Shown here: positions 52,112 through 62,768 of the stretch, in pieces
Numbering within the stretch: the stretch's first letter is position 1
Layout of the letters: every line of letters starts with the position of its first letter
Assembly: GCA_033807775.1 (NCBI GenBank)
Contig: CM066325.1
Coordinates: 18,223,301-18,287,300 of the forward strand
DNA: 64,000 nt
From: Saussurea involucrata
Lineage: Eukaryota > Streptophyta > Magnoliopsida > Asterales > Asteraceae
Direction of reading: 5' to 3'
Translations under genes and position numbers: made by a program
The notes under the pieces: generated by a model
Told to the model about the DNA's origin: nothing
The model's database searches: none
Seen by the model: only the letters and a program-made list of their open reading frames with translations

Positions 52112-54144
52112 GCTGATGATCGTATACGATTATAGTCTATACAAGCTAGTGAGCATATAAACGATACGATACGATACGACACGCAACACTACGACGACGA
52201 CGGATGCAGAGGCGCCGGCGACGACGAGAAGGAGACTTCGGACACCACTCAGAACCCCAAACTCTTGAACTTGCTCCGAGTTCCACTACACTATCAATAT
52301 ATGATGGAGGGGTAACTTTTGATTTGAAAATTTGGTACCTAAACAATTTACAATCTTACAGTTGTGGTCCCTATACTTTAATTTTTCAGTTAAATCAAAT
52401 CAAATCAAACCAAACAGACAAGCAGGGTATGATTGTTAGTTGTTTAATAAGCTTAAGAACTATTTGGTTGTTTTCCATTAAGTCTTGTATGAATAAAGTT
52501 TTATGTGTGCATTAATGTGTCTGTATAGATTGGAAAGGTTTTTGTTTGGGAGAGTGTTTTTATAGTTGGAACTTGGAAGGATCATGTTTTTTAATTGGAA
52601 GAGACTGGTTTGAACAAAACTTGGCTTTCTGCATAAAACTTCCTCCTAAAAGCTTAATAAATATGTCACTTCCTATATCATTAAGTCACTACCAAACAGT
52701 CATGTATAGCTGACTAAATAAATATGAGTCCCATTAAGCTCATTAAGCTGCTAACATACAGGCCCTTAATGAGACTCACATGTTATTGATGAGCTATATA
52801 TATATATTTGTTAGTGGCTTAATGATATAGAAAGTGACTTATTCAATAAGTTTTTATGGAAGTTTTATGCAAAAACCCAAGTTTTTAACAAACATGTCTC
52901 TCATGGTTAAAAAAAAACATGTTTCTTCCATCTATGAAAAAACTCTCTCAAACAAAACTTAAATTTCACCTAAATAGGGTTTGAAGGTAAGATGTATGTA
53001 GATCTTTACTCTGATATAAGAAATAGAGAGGTTGTTTGTATAAATACTTCAGTTTATTTAACAAATACGGGAAAAAAAAACTTATATACGATAACATTGA
53101 TATTTCTAAATATATAAATTTTCCTAACTTTTAAAATTTTGAAATCATATTTCAATTGTAAATTGCAAAATGAGAGCATTTATCAATTTTGTAAGCTAAT
53201 TAGTAATTAGTCTCATGAAAACATAATTAGCTGTACATTTGATTTACATTTTAAAAACGTAAATAAAAAGCAAAAAACGGATATAATTAAGAAAAAGAAT
53301 TCAAGAAACAAACCTTTTTTTGCATCTTCAGCCGTTGGACGTTACCGTCCATCATTTATTGTGAAATTAATTTTTATAATATCATGATTTTGGACTTCAA
53401 TATCATTTTTATATAAGGCTATGTTTGGCAAAGTAGCTGATAAGCTAGCTGTTGACTCATAAGTTAGTTGATGAAGAAGTCATTTTTATATGGAGAAGGT
53501 TTGGTTAGTTTAGAAGATGATATATCTTGATTAGCAAATATAAGTTTAGTTTATATAGGAGATGATATGCATACTTAAGTTTTTTTTTATAAAAACAATG
53601 ACTTTTAAAATTCCGGTTCGGTTTCGGTATTTTCGGGAAAATTCCGGTACCGAATACCGAAATACCGAATACCGAATTTGGAGATTATATGGAATCGAAT
53701 ACATGGTACCGGTTCGGTTCGGGAAATCGGTCCGATTTGCTCATCCCTACATGTATGTACTGCATGTGTGCATGTGGTATGTATTGGGCTCAGTAAGACC
53801 ACTAATAAGTCACCGTTGGTGTTATTGGCCCTTAATAAGTCATAAAAGATCCAACCAAGTTCATTAATAGATCTAAACCCCATCAAGACCCAACCCAATA
53901 TTGTACACGATAGCAAAATTACACTGATAATAAATGTCAAAAAAAGGTATTTAGTAATTACTACCAACCCAGTAATATTAAAAAAAATGTACATATGAGT
54001 AAATCTCAATAAGATGAGTATAAAACATCAGGAAAATCAAAACAAATCTCACCACAAAACGAAACCATTTCTCAGCCACTATTTGTTCCTTCACATTCAT
54101 TATAATCTCAATTATTAGGTTGTTATGTTTTTATCGAATTTTAG
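52112..54144. other. Intergenic region between the two host genes
   Basis: Just upstream of the protease ATG (52,112-52,330) is probable 5' UTR/promoter DNA. 52,440-52,760 has the phrases of a MITE (AACTATTTGGTTGTTTTCC at the left, AACATACAGGCCCTTAATG at the right). 53,590-53,760 carries CCGAATACCGAAATACCGAA-type low-complexity DNA ending GCTCATCCCTAC, a relic of a hAT-like element. No other gene is supported. Confidence 0.45.
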
Positions 54145-55917
54145 CTACACTTTTGAAGGGGAGATAGGTTTATCGGCCTCCCCGGCCAATGCAAGCTCAA
54201 ATTGTTGCAAAGAAACCGGAGGAAAAGGAAGAGTTTCCGGTAGTTGATTACAATCCCAATTTTTGTCGGGGTCAGTAGTCATAGATCCATCGGCACCTAT
54301 GTGTGTGACATGCTTCACGTTTGTTGGGAATCCTATTTCCATCTCCGTCTCAATCTTGTTGTCCTCCATATCTTTGTAAGCTGAAAATATAAACGTGACA
54401 CCAAAATAAACCATGTTTTATGTGTCAAAAGCTACCATTAAACAATTTAGAGTCAGACGTTGACTCTTTTTTCAGACAAAAGGGTATTTCGACCATTTGT
54501 ATGTTACAAGATAGAGTGAATATGCGCCATCAATTGACATTACCATCAAACTCAAAATTTATGGGAACGTGACGTGACTACGTGAGTGTGCAGGGACGAT
54601 CCAAAAAGATTTTTGAGCAGTGATAAAGCAACTAACGTAATATAAAACACAAAAATTAATTATAAAAAATACGGTTTAATTAAAAATGATATACATTGGG
54701 TATTACTAACCCTTTTTTGTTGCTATTACCAAGAAATTAGAAAAGACAAAAGGTTGAAACCTGTAGTGTCACATGCAATAACACTACTGGTAAGCTACAA
54801 CCACTTTTTGTTAATTAAAAAAAACATCAAAATAAAGCGATTACACTTGGGTGGTGTTTTTTTTAAATAAGCTCTTAATTGCCATTTATGTCTGATTCGA
54901 TCAGACATAAAATAATTCAGACCGTTTGTTTTTTCTTTCTTTTCAGAGTCTCTTAACACTTAATGTCCTCTGAATAATTAAGTGATAACCCAGACACTTA
55001 ATTACTTCTTATTTATGTCCAACATCATTCTTTCGATTTCAACGTCGATTTTAGCCCAGATGCACCCTGAATTTGCAAAAATACAAAAGACGAATATTGT
55101 AGATTTGTGTGTTGTCTTTTCAAAACATCTTGAATCGCTTAAATCGACGCTTTGGTGTTTGAGATATGATTAAAACTCCACAACCTCGCAAATATGTCAG
55201 CATCCTTTTTTTTGTTTTTTGTTTTCCGTTCCGTCTTTCGATCATTGATGCTCACTTCAATTGACGTATTTAAGTTGAATTTTTGAGGGATAAAATAGAC
55301 AATTATGCATATTTAGACGTTTGTCAGTTTACAAAAACAAACAGTGTTATTGATTCAGATTTCAGATTTCAGCACCACCTCTTAAAAATCAGAAGTGAAA
55401 TCAGACTTCAGCACCTCTTGTAAAACAAACACCACCTTAGAGTTAGAATCCATGCTTTTTTTCCATTGCATCTAGACGATAGAACGGGCACAGACACCCC
55501 ATGAAATTAATCCGTCTCTACGAGCACGATTACATGTAAAGATAGCGCGTAGATTCGACCACTAAAAGGTCAAATATTGACTTTTCCATGAACCATTTTC
55601 CATATTATGATACACCAATAAAGAAAAGATTATGGGATTTTTCACTTACCAAATATTTGAGTAAAACTTTTGAATGTGATCCTGATTAGCCTATCCATGG
55701 CCTTGGAGATGTTAGATCTATTTGGAGTAGCAAGATTCCAAGATTTCTTGATTTCCACCATTGATGATGAGCTTCCTTCCTCCATGGCCATACTTGTAGC
55801 AACTTGATTCAATTTGGGTTTTGATTTATTCAAACTGGTTGGATCGAATTCGCCCGTGGTTGAATGAGACAAACATCCAATATAAAAAGGAAGAACAAGA
55901 AATCTTGAAATCATCAC
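54145..55917 (-). CDS. ROP-interactive CRIB protein, RIC2/RIC4-like
   Basis: Two exons: 55917-55650 (268 nt) and 54380-54145 (236 nt). The GT-AG junction keeps frame and gives 167 aa. The N terminus has VLPFYIGCLSHS, as in the RIC2/RIC4 group. Residues about 75-90 (DRLIRITFKSFTQIF) form the amphipathic segment before the CRIB motif IGFPTNVKHVTHIG (105-118), which has the conserved I-x-x-P, H-x-x-H and G. RIC proteins bind active ROP/RAC GTPases at the plasma membrane and link them to actin, microtubules or calcium in polar growth (family knowledge). An adjacent second Met does not change the call. No defects seen. The GADG after the motif, where many relatives have GWDG, is a minor difference. 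Confidence 0.9.
54850..55436. mobile_element. MITE with GGTGGTGTTT ends in the RIC intron
   Basis: GGTGGTGTTT at the left and AAACACCACC at the right are perfect inverted repeats, flanked by TTG and TTA. The left sub-terminal CAGACATAAAATAATTCAGACC is mirrored on the right by TCAGATTTCAGATTTCAGCACC-like DNA. It lies within the RIC intron (54,381-55,649). A sequence with the same start (GGTGTTTGTTTTTAAGAGGTG) occurs at 59,475. Confidence 0.55.
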
Positions 55918-56836
55918 TTTCTTAGAATCTTTGGCACCAATCCAGAATCAATTGCCTATATAATGGCTACAAAGAATAGATGAAAGAGGAGGTTGTTGGT
56001 ATCAGAGAAAACACTAACACCTTTCCAATTTGTCCCTTTGGAAGCAAGCTTCCATCATTTAACCTTTACCAGAGCAGGAATGGCTAAGTCATGAGTAATG
56101 AAGCTATAGTGACTTGTACATCATTGGCTGAAAGATGTACATTGCCTTGGATTTAGCATTTTTGGGTCTGGAAGAAGGGGATGGGTTGGCACTGGTAAGT
56201 TGGTTAAGATGTACAATTCAACCTACTGGGTTGTGATTGCTGGTCTAATTGGGGAATGAGTTCTTTGAGCCCACAAATCGAACCATGGTTGTTGCTAAAA
56301 CTCGATCTGGTGTGATTCGGTCCATATTTTTATCCGATCGGATCCTGAAAAGGACCGGCATTTTATTTGGTCTGCTTTAAAGAACTTTGGACGGCATGAA
56401 CCCCTTTTGGGTTAAATCAGAGCTCTGAAAAATATAAAAAGTGACATTTGATGTTGATTATGCTAAATAAGAATTATAGACATTGATTCAAATTATACAC
56501 ATGTTAGGTTCATTTAGGGCATCTTCAATAGATTTTTCAAAATAGAGAAAATAAAGATTTTGGGAATATTTTGCTGTAACAAATTTTCCAAAACATTCTT
56601 GAAGAAAGTAAAAGAAAAGGCAAGTTTTTCCAAATTGAGAGAACTGCTAAAAAATGATTACTATAAAGATAAAAAATAATTCCTACTAATAAAGACCTTG
56701 AAATTAAGCATTTATGAAAGAATAATAATATATTGTTATATGTATAAAATATTTTAATAATATAATCTACTAAATAAAAAAGAGTTGATGTATTTTTCTT
56801 GTGAGATGCTCTTAGAATCATTTGAACCATTTGCAA
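55918..56836. other. RIC upstream region
   Basis: Presumed promoter and 5' UTR of the RIC gene, followed by AT-rich DNA. No separate element with clear ends seen. Confidence 0.4.
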
Positions 56837-57543
56837 CTAGTGCTATACCCGTCCGGTGACCGGGTACACGACATAACTTTAATCTAAAATCAGTTATTTG
56901 AATGGTTCATTTTTAACTAATACTACTGAAACAATTAAGGCATTGCAAAACTAAAATATTACAATAATACAGATATTCATTAAGTTTTCAAATTATTTCT
57001 TAAACAAAATAGATTACATAAACATTTATAAAAAGATAAAGATAAAACAAAAGTATATTGATAAGATAATAAGACATATTTTGCCAAAAAGATATACATG
57101 AAGGCTATCATTGGCCTAATCAGCTAAACCCAAAACATACTCTATCATTTTGGCACCTCTTAATCCGTTATAACACCAAGCCGACTTATAAGGCCCAAAA
57201 AAACTAAATCGATTCGAGACTTGAACGTTTGGCACATGGTCCTGTAAAATGAATAAGCCCACTCAAAATAGTTCACGATGTTGCCTCTTGAAAAATAGGA
57301 AGCCCAAAAATGAAAGCCTAAATTTCATGTGATGGATTAATTATCATCCTCCATCCAGTACAATCCAATATCTAAACCAATCTTCCTCAGCATTGCACTG
57401 CAGCTCCAGGGCAAATTCTAGGAACCAAAACCGTGAAAAACGACCCATGGAGGAGCATCAAATTCTCCTTCGATTTAAAACAGACTGTGTGTGGCAAAAA
57501 CAGAGACAACCAATTTAGAAGCATACTGAATTGGTACCCTTAC

Positions 57544-57652
57544 CATTTAACTTTTTCTGGAGACTCTCTTTCAAGCTTGCACCAGCATCTTGTGGAAGCA
57601 TGACTGTAGGGATGCGAATATCCACATCAGATTCATCGGCTTCGTACACCAT
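57544..57652 (-). pseudogene. Signal-peptide-peptidase-like (SPPL) PA-domain exon
   Basis: Bounded by an acceptor (CTCTTCAAG|) and a donor (AAATG|GTAAGG). It reads VDIRIPTVMLPQDAGASLK, the end of the protease-associated domain of plant SPPL intramembrane aspartyl proteases, which precedes the first transmembrane segment. The usual Cys after Met-Val is Tyr here. The next expected exon, with transmembrane helices and the YD/GxGD active site, is not present downstream. So this is an isolated exon copy. Confidence 0.7.
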
Positions 57653-58010
57653 CTTGAAGAGTTATGTGGAAAGGATATCATGTTAGCTTCCACATAATAA
57701 GAATCTTTTTCATTTATATTTTGAACATATAATTAAAAAAATGAGGAAATGGTATGTGAAAGCACGTACCTGTAGTCCTGTACATGGTCGAAGCTGGATA
57801 CAAAATTCTACACCCTCTGTCCCATTAGAACTTCCATAATTTTCATATTAAGATGTTCCATACTGGATACAACATTTATTTTATCATTGGAGGACTAATA
57901 TTTTACTAATTTCTTTGTAATCAATAATAGGAATATTGACTGTATTGGATTTGGTAGATAACTTTTCACTAACACCGTCAGTATCGAAGGGTATTTATAA
58001 CTCTTGACCA

Positions 58011-58033
58011 ATACCCGTCCGTTGATCGGGTAC
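58011..58033 (-). repeat. Second Helitron-type hairpin, damaged
   Basis: ATACCCG and CGGGTAC again form a stem around a short loop, as at the H1 and H2 ends, but the sequence then reads TTGGTC instead of AGCACTAG. It is likely an internal or eroded Helitron 3' end. Confidence 0.45.
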
Positions 58034-58640
58034 ATTTTTTTTTTGAAAAGGCAAACCATTAAATTTTATTACCACCAGAAAATATAGAGTACAGACGACA
58101 ACCAAAACAGGAACACCCCGACAAAACCAACAATAAGAACAACCCAAGGCACACACGAAACGAAACGTATACGATGCAAAACAGCACACTGACAGGTTGC
58201 GAGGAACAAACCGCCACCTTAACACCAAAAGCCACTTGATACAGCACCTGCCATACAGTGGCTGCCCCGAACAGCAATCAAGGGCGTCCCAAACAGCCCT
58301 ATTCAGCCCTGCACAAACCAAAACAGCGCCAAACAGCTGCTGTTTGCAGCCTATTGCCAACTTAATTCAAACAGATGATCTCCCTTAGCTTACCCAGCAG
58401 CGAACAACATCCCCCCTCTTTAAACTGCGTCTGAATAGCAACAGCGTCTTGACCCAATCAGACCCGCCCTTGGGCAGCCTTACTGCACAATCGCCTGTAT
58501 GTGGACTGCCACAATCGACTGCCCAGAAGTATTTGTTCTTCACAACCCATTACCATATTCGACGCATAGCAACGGCATCCTAGACATTATTTTTGAAAGA
58601 AGAACTTAGTTTTTCTTTCCCATGACTAATTCACATCTTA
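58034..58640. other. Unassigned DNA inside H2
   Basis: The open frames at 57,995-58,388 on both strands overlap and have no recognisable motif; base composition is higher in G+C than around. It may be another captured fragment, but I cannot identify it. Confidence 0.35.
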
Positions 58641-58920
58641 GGGGTTGTTTGGCAGTTGTTGAATGGTTTGGTGCAGAATGATTAAGTGGTCAAAATGATT
58701 GAGAGGCCCTTATGATATAGTGCAAAATAAAATATGGTTGTTTGGTAATTGTTCAGAATGAAATTAGGGCACTGAATGGTTAAGAGAGACCCAAGATACA
58801 AAATCATTCAGAGGATTTAAGAACCATTAAGAGGCAGACTTTTTTTGCCAAACAAAATTCACCTCTTAACGATTCAGAGACTGCCTCTTAATGGAACTAT
58901 TAAGGTAAACAAACAGCCCC
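58641..58920. mobile_element. Tourist-like MITE, well-preserved copy
   Basis: 280 bp, ends GGGGTTGTTTGGCAG and AAACAAACAGCCCC, flanked by TTA on both sides (58,638-58,640 and 58,921-58,923). It is an inverted relative of the MITE in the protease intron at 51,314. Confidence 0.8.
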
Positions 58921-59154
58921 TTAGTGTCTTCACCAATAACCTCTATTGATGCAAGCCACTCCACTTGTTATAGCATTTAACATCCATGTTAGAAAGTACA
59001 TTACATAAAAAATCTAAAAACTACTCGCATGTTGCTTTTCTGAACCAATTCATTTAACTAATAACATCAGTGACACTGAGTAAGTAGTGGCATTAGGTGG
59101 TCACTCCAGAGAAGAATCCATGAGCGATAATCGATAAAAAGCAAAGAGTTGTAC

Positions 59155-59213
59155 CTGAAGAATGGTCTTAGCTGTCCATGGCACCGTCCATGGTTCTGCT
59201 CTAAATATACCAT
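59155..59213 (-). pseudogene. Exon fragment of a possible CAAX-type membrane protease
   Basis: 59-nt exon-like block between TTGTAG and CAG|GTACAA. It reads GIFRAEPWTVPWTAKTILQ. I associate the phrase EPWTVPWTA with plant CAAX amino-terminal protease (ABI family) proteins, where it directly precedes the membrane part, but only from memory. No neighbouring exon of that family is seen. Confidence 0.45.
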
Positions 59214-59859
59214 CTACAACTTGAAAAACAACATGCAAGTATTCAACAAAATGAAGCACAAGGGGTTGAGCAAGTTTCACCTTTACTGCATAAATATAAG
59301 GAGTTGAGCAACTTTTATCTCTCTCCAACAAATTCAACAAAATTAAAAGAATAATAAGAAGATAAACAATGGTATTACATCTCAACAACACATGTTCTTG
59401 TTTCCTCTTACACTTGCACAATCATCATCGTCATTGAAATGCTTCTCTTGATTATCATGGAAAGCATACTTAGATGGTGTTTGTTTTTAAGAGGTGTTGA
59501 AATCTGAAGTCTTATTTCACTTCTGATCGACAAGAGGTGGTGTTGAAGTATGAATGAATCAAATCAATAAGGTTGTTTGTTTTTGTAAATCGATAAATGT
59601 CTCAATTTGTTAAATTATCAATTTGACCCATTATAGTAAATTGATTTTTATTATAATCCAAGTGAACTGATTAAGAGAAAAAACTTATTAAGGTTAATTC
59701 ATTGAGAACAATAAGAGACAAATAAGAGGTTGGTTTACGTTTTACCAGATAAGAGGATGATTACACATACGTGGCTCTGAAAATTTGGAAAAACAGTCTG
59801 AATGGCCCTACGGTTCAGATCCATTTCTCACGTTAACCTCAACTTCTCACATGATACTG

Positions 59860-59861
<2 letters not shown>

Positions 59862-59910
<49 letters not shown>

Positions 59911-59957
59911 GTATATATATGTATATATGTATATATATGTATATATGTATATATATT
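59862..59957. repeat. (TA)n microsatellite
   Basis: About 95 bp of alternating TA with scattered TG interruptions. Confidence 0.95.
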
Positions 59958-60026
59958 TGAAGAACTTGGGGAGAAATCTCTAGTGTATCAGGAAAGTGGA
60001 AACCTGAAATGTATGAATGAATGTAC

Positions 60027-60086
60027 CTCAGAGAACTTTGAAGTCAGTATATTCGCAACCATTTCTTCGGCGGCATTATCATCAAC
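60027..60086 (-). pseudogene. Exon-like block, unidentified
   Basis: 60 nt between CATTCCAG and GAG|GTACATTC. It reads VDDNAAEEMVANILTSKFSE with no stop. Splice signals are good but I do not recognise the family. Same strand as the other captured blocks. Confidence 0.4.
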
Positions 60087-62078
60087 CTGGAATGTATTGT
60101 TTCAGTCATAAGATTCTTCAGCACCTACTTTCTAGGAAACCGCCAACCATAGCATGTTTAAAATGTTTATTGGCAGGCTCTGCAAAGTGAAACATGAAAT
60201 GAATGAGATCTCACAAAAATGAAGAATTCATTCAGGGTATGAAGGCACATGTTGAACTTGATTCTCGTTTGGTTATAACGCGATGGAATCAAGTTTTCTG
60301 TAACCAACTTATGTACCCAATAGTATGAAGACTTTAGGGTGGTAATTCTGAATCGGGGTATGGAACTAAGGTGGCAACGGGGTCTAGGATACCAATCCCT
60401 GGTCCCCGTTGGGGAATAAGATTCCATTCCCATCCAAACTGGGGATAATCCGGTGATTTTTTCCAGAATTTTATTATAGACGATGTATCGTACTAAAATT
60501 TAATCAACCAAATTTTAACTGTTGTAATTATATAAGATTAACATCAAGCAGATCTAATTCAAGTTGAAGTATCAATTACAACACTTAATCATTGAATTTC
60601 ATACATCCAGATTGTTATCTCACCAAAAAGATTAATCCACGAATAATCAAAACCAATATTGTAATCCCCTTTACATCCCATCATCAAATATTAATTATAT
60701 TTATCTATATTTTATATACTCCTTGGGTTCATTTTTTATTTAAACTTATTATATATATACTCCCTCCATCCCAAAATGATCAATGTGGTATCTCGACAAG
60801 CATCAAACATATCACAAACCTTTATCAAATGCATAACATGCAACGATTTAATCACAACATTTAAATACTAAATGATATCAATTTAGCTCAAAAACATGTC
60901 CATGGATAATGAGCGACTGCCCAAAAGCTTCGTCCCTTCTTTCGTGGGTATGTGTTTGACCCAAATACATTTTCCTCTCCAAAAGTTTAGATTATTCTGT
61001 GTGATAAGGGTGTTCTCATGTTTTCATAAAATAATGTTCTCATTTGATCTTTCACCTATGTGTGTGTGTGTGTATATATATATATATCAACTGTTTTCAT
61101 TGACTGAAACTTTAATAAAATAATGTATGTGAAATTGATGTCTGTCCAGATTCTAGATGATACAGAATTTGAATTCAGAAAGCTTAACTTTACATTCTGA
61201 ACGTTATGTTAATTTTCTCTTTAATATATTCTTTTTAAAGACCGGAAAGTATATCTAAACTTCATGTGTGTGTGTACGTATAAATGAAGATTTAAAGAAC
61301 GGAAAGGAGTACCTTCTTAAGGACATTCTCAAAACTTGCTCTGAAGAGAAAGCCAACACAAAATCAAAAGAATCAAAAACGAATCTTCACCAAACTCATT
61401 AAAAAGCGTCGGGTGGAAGGCTTGAAATACAGATTTCCTTGCCATCCATATATTATAACCAGGTCTAGAAATCGAACACCACAGCTAGAAATTGTAAACC
61501 AACAGCCCCCCCCCCCCCCCCCCCTTAATCTGCTAAATTCTTCTTGACCTAATATCAAAAACAATTTTTTATGGTTAGAAATAAAAAAAGTAAACCATAA
61601 AACAGTTCAAAAACTTAAAAATAACGATAAAATTGGATCTTTAATCAAATACCAGTAGTATCCCAAAGTCCCAAATTCACAATATTTCCATCCACAGCCA
61701 CATTGGCACTGAAATTCTAAAAAACGGCTGGAATATAGTCCTGCAAATAAACCCTAAATGTGAGAGAAAAACCCCAAAGATACAAACTTTAGATTCAAGA
61801 ATCTAAATATTATAATAACCATGTTCTAGAAAAAGAAGATGAACCAAAATTGATAGTATCAAATTCATCATGGGGGACACCATTTTCAGCATCATCAACT
61901 GACTCCGAAGAGGAAAGTTTGTCTTCATTCACCATCTTTGGTAGGGTTTTTATTTCTGCATTTCAGATGGTAACAAACCCACATAAGAAATCAATACCAA
62001 ATTAGGGTTTAAGAGGGCCTTTTCTAAAAAAAATAGGGTTTAAGAATTTTCAAATACCCACGAAAAAGCATCCACTGT
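60087..62078. other. Intron-like and intergenic DNA
   Basis: Poorly defined. At about 61,319-61,350 on minus, AGCAAGTTTTGAGAATGTCC between CTTCAG and GGTACTCC could be one more small exon. At 61,856-61,953 on minus there is a short open frame starting MVNEDKLSSSESVDDAENG with no known relative. A run of 19 C is at 61,506-61,524. Phrases at 60,350-60,440 (CAACGGGGTCTAGG, CCCCGTTGGGGAATAAG) look like hAT sub-terminal DNA. Confidence 0.35.
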
Positions 62079-62153
62079 CTATGGATTGTAGAACACATTC
62101 AGAGAACTTGCCAGAAGGAGAATTGAAATCGGTGATATTAAAAGAAGGGCCAT
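62079..62153 (-). CDS. Short ORF resembling a signal peptide
   Basis: 24 codons, ATG at 62,153: MALLLISPISILLLASSLNV, then a stop at 62,079. The sequence before it looks like a pyrimidine-rich leader. It could be the first exon of a secreted protein, with a donor GAAT|GTGTTC before the stop. It may belong with the SPPL exon 4.4 kb further on, since SPPL proteins begin with a signal peptide. Weak evidence. Confidence 0.25.
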   Translation of the reverse strand: MALLLISPISILLLASSLNVFYNP

Positions 62154-62728
62154 CGTCTTCCTCCTCCCGCTCCCGATTCTTCAAATTATCGAATCTGTTA
62201 GAAGATGAAGATCGGAGAAATCGAACAACAGACAATTATCGAACCTGGATAAAACAACAGCAGTTAAAAATCAACGCACGAATTGCTTCCTGGAAAGAAG
62301 CCTGTTTGTCATGAACTTCCTTGTACGAATTGGGAGAAGAAGGTTTTCTCAGTGGTTAATGGATGAATCGTCGATTTCATCCCCAAATTTGAAAATAGAT
62401 TCGTAGAGAGTTCTCCTTTCATCGATTAGGGTTCATCATTCTAATCGATTAGGGTTCATCCTTCTCCAGAAAAGCTTACAAATGTTCAGTTGTGGAAGAG
62501 CTGAGGGTGTGAGAATGAAGCACAAAAACCACAATTTGAGCACCCCAATGGAGTTCTTGTTTGGATTTGGAACTTCGGAAGAGAAAGAGGGTATTATTTC
62601 TTCTGAATCTAAAAACAGATGTTGCAATTCTCTGTGTATGCGTATATATACACACATCGGTTCATGTCACAAACTCGAAATTAGGAGGACGTGGGGAAGA
62701 GTTAGGACGTGGGAACTTTATACACATT

Positions 62729-62730
<2 letters not shown>
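62154..62730. other. Possible leader/promoter DNA
   Basis: Contains two copies of ATCGATTAGGGTTCATC (62,418-62,462) and overlapping short frames on both strands without domains. No gene supported. Confidence 0.35.

Positions 62731-62766
<36 letters not shown>
62731..62766. repeat. (TA)n microsatellite
   Basis: About 36 bp of alternating TA. Confidence 0.9.

Positions 62767-62768
<2 letters not shown>

Larger units (their letters stand above)
56837..60086 (-). mobile_element. Helitron H2 (minimal extent; 5' end not found)
   Basis: On the minus strand the element ends with a stem TACCCG (56,866-56,861) pairing with CGGGTA (56,851-56,846), then TAGCA and CTAG (56,840-56,837), followed by T. 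The last 30 bases are nearly identical to those of H1 at 15,009-15,039. Upstream on the same strand lie exon-sized pieces of unrelated genes, all in sense with the Helitron. A second, damaged copy of the hairpin is at 58,011-58,033. The 5' end may lie as far as about 62.3 kb. Confidence 0.65.

Noticed and set aside
57544..60086. Treating the exon blocks as one native gene
   Set aside because: The blocks resemble different families, expected neighbouring exons are missing, and they lie behind a Helitron 3' end.
59785..60111. 108-codon + strand ORF
   Set aside because: Half of it is the (TA)n microsatellite; the rest is antisense to an exon-like block.
61506..61524. Run of 19 C as a functional element
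   Set aside because: A simple homopolymer with no context; it may vary or be a sequencing artefact.
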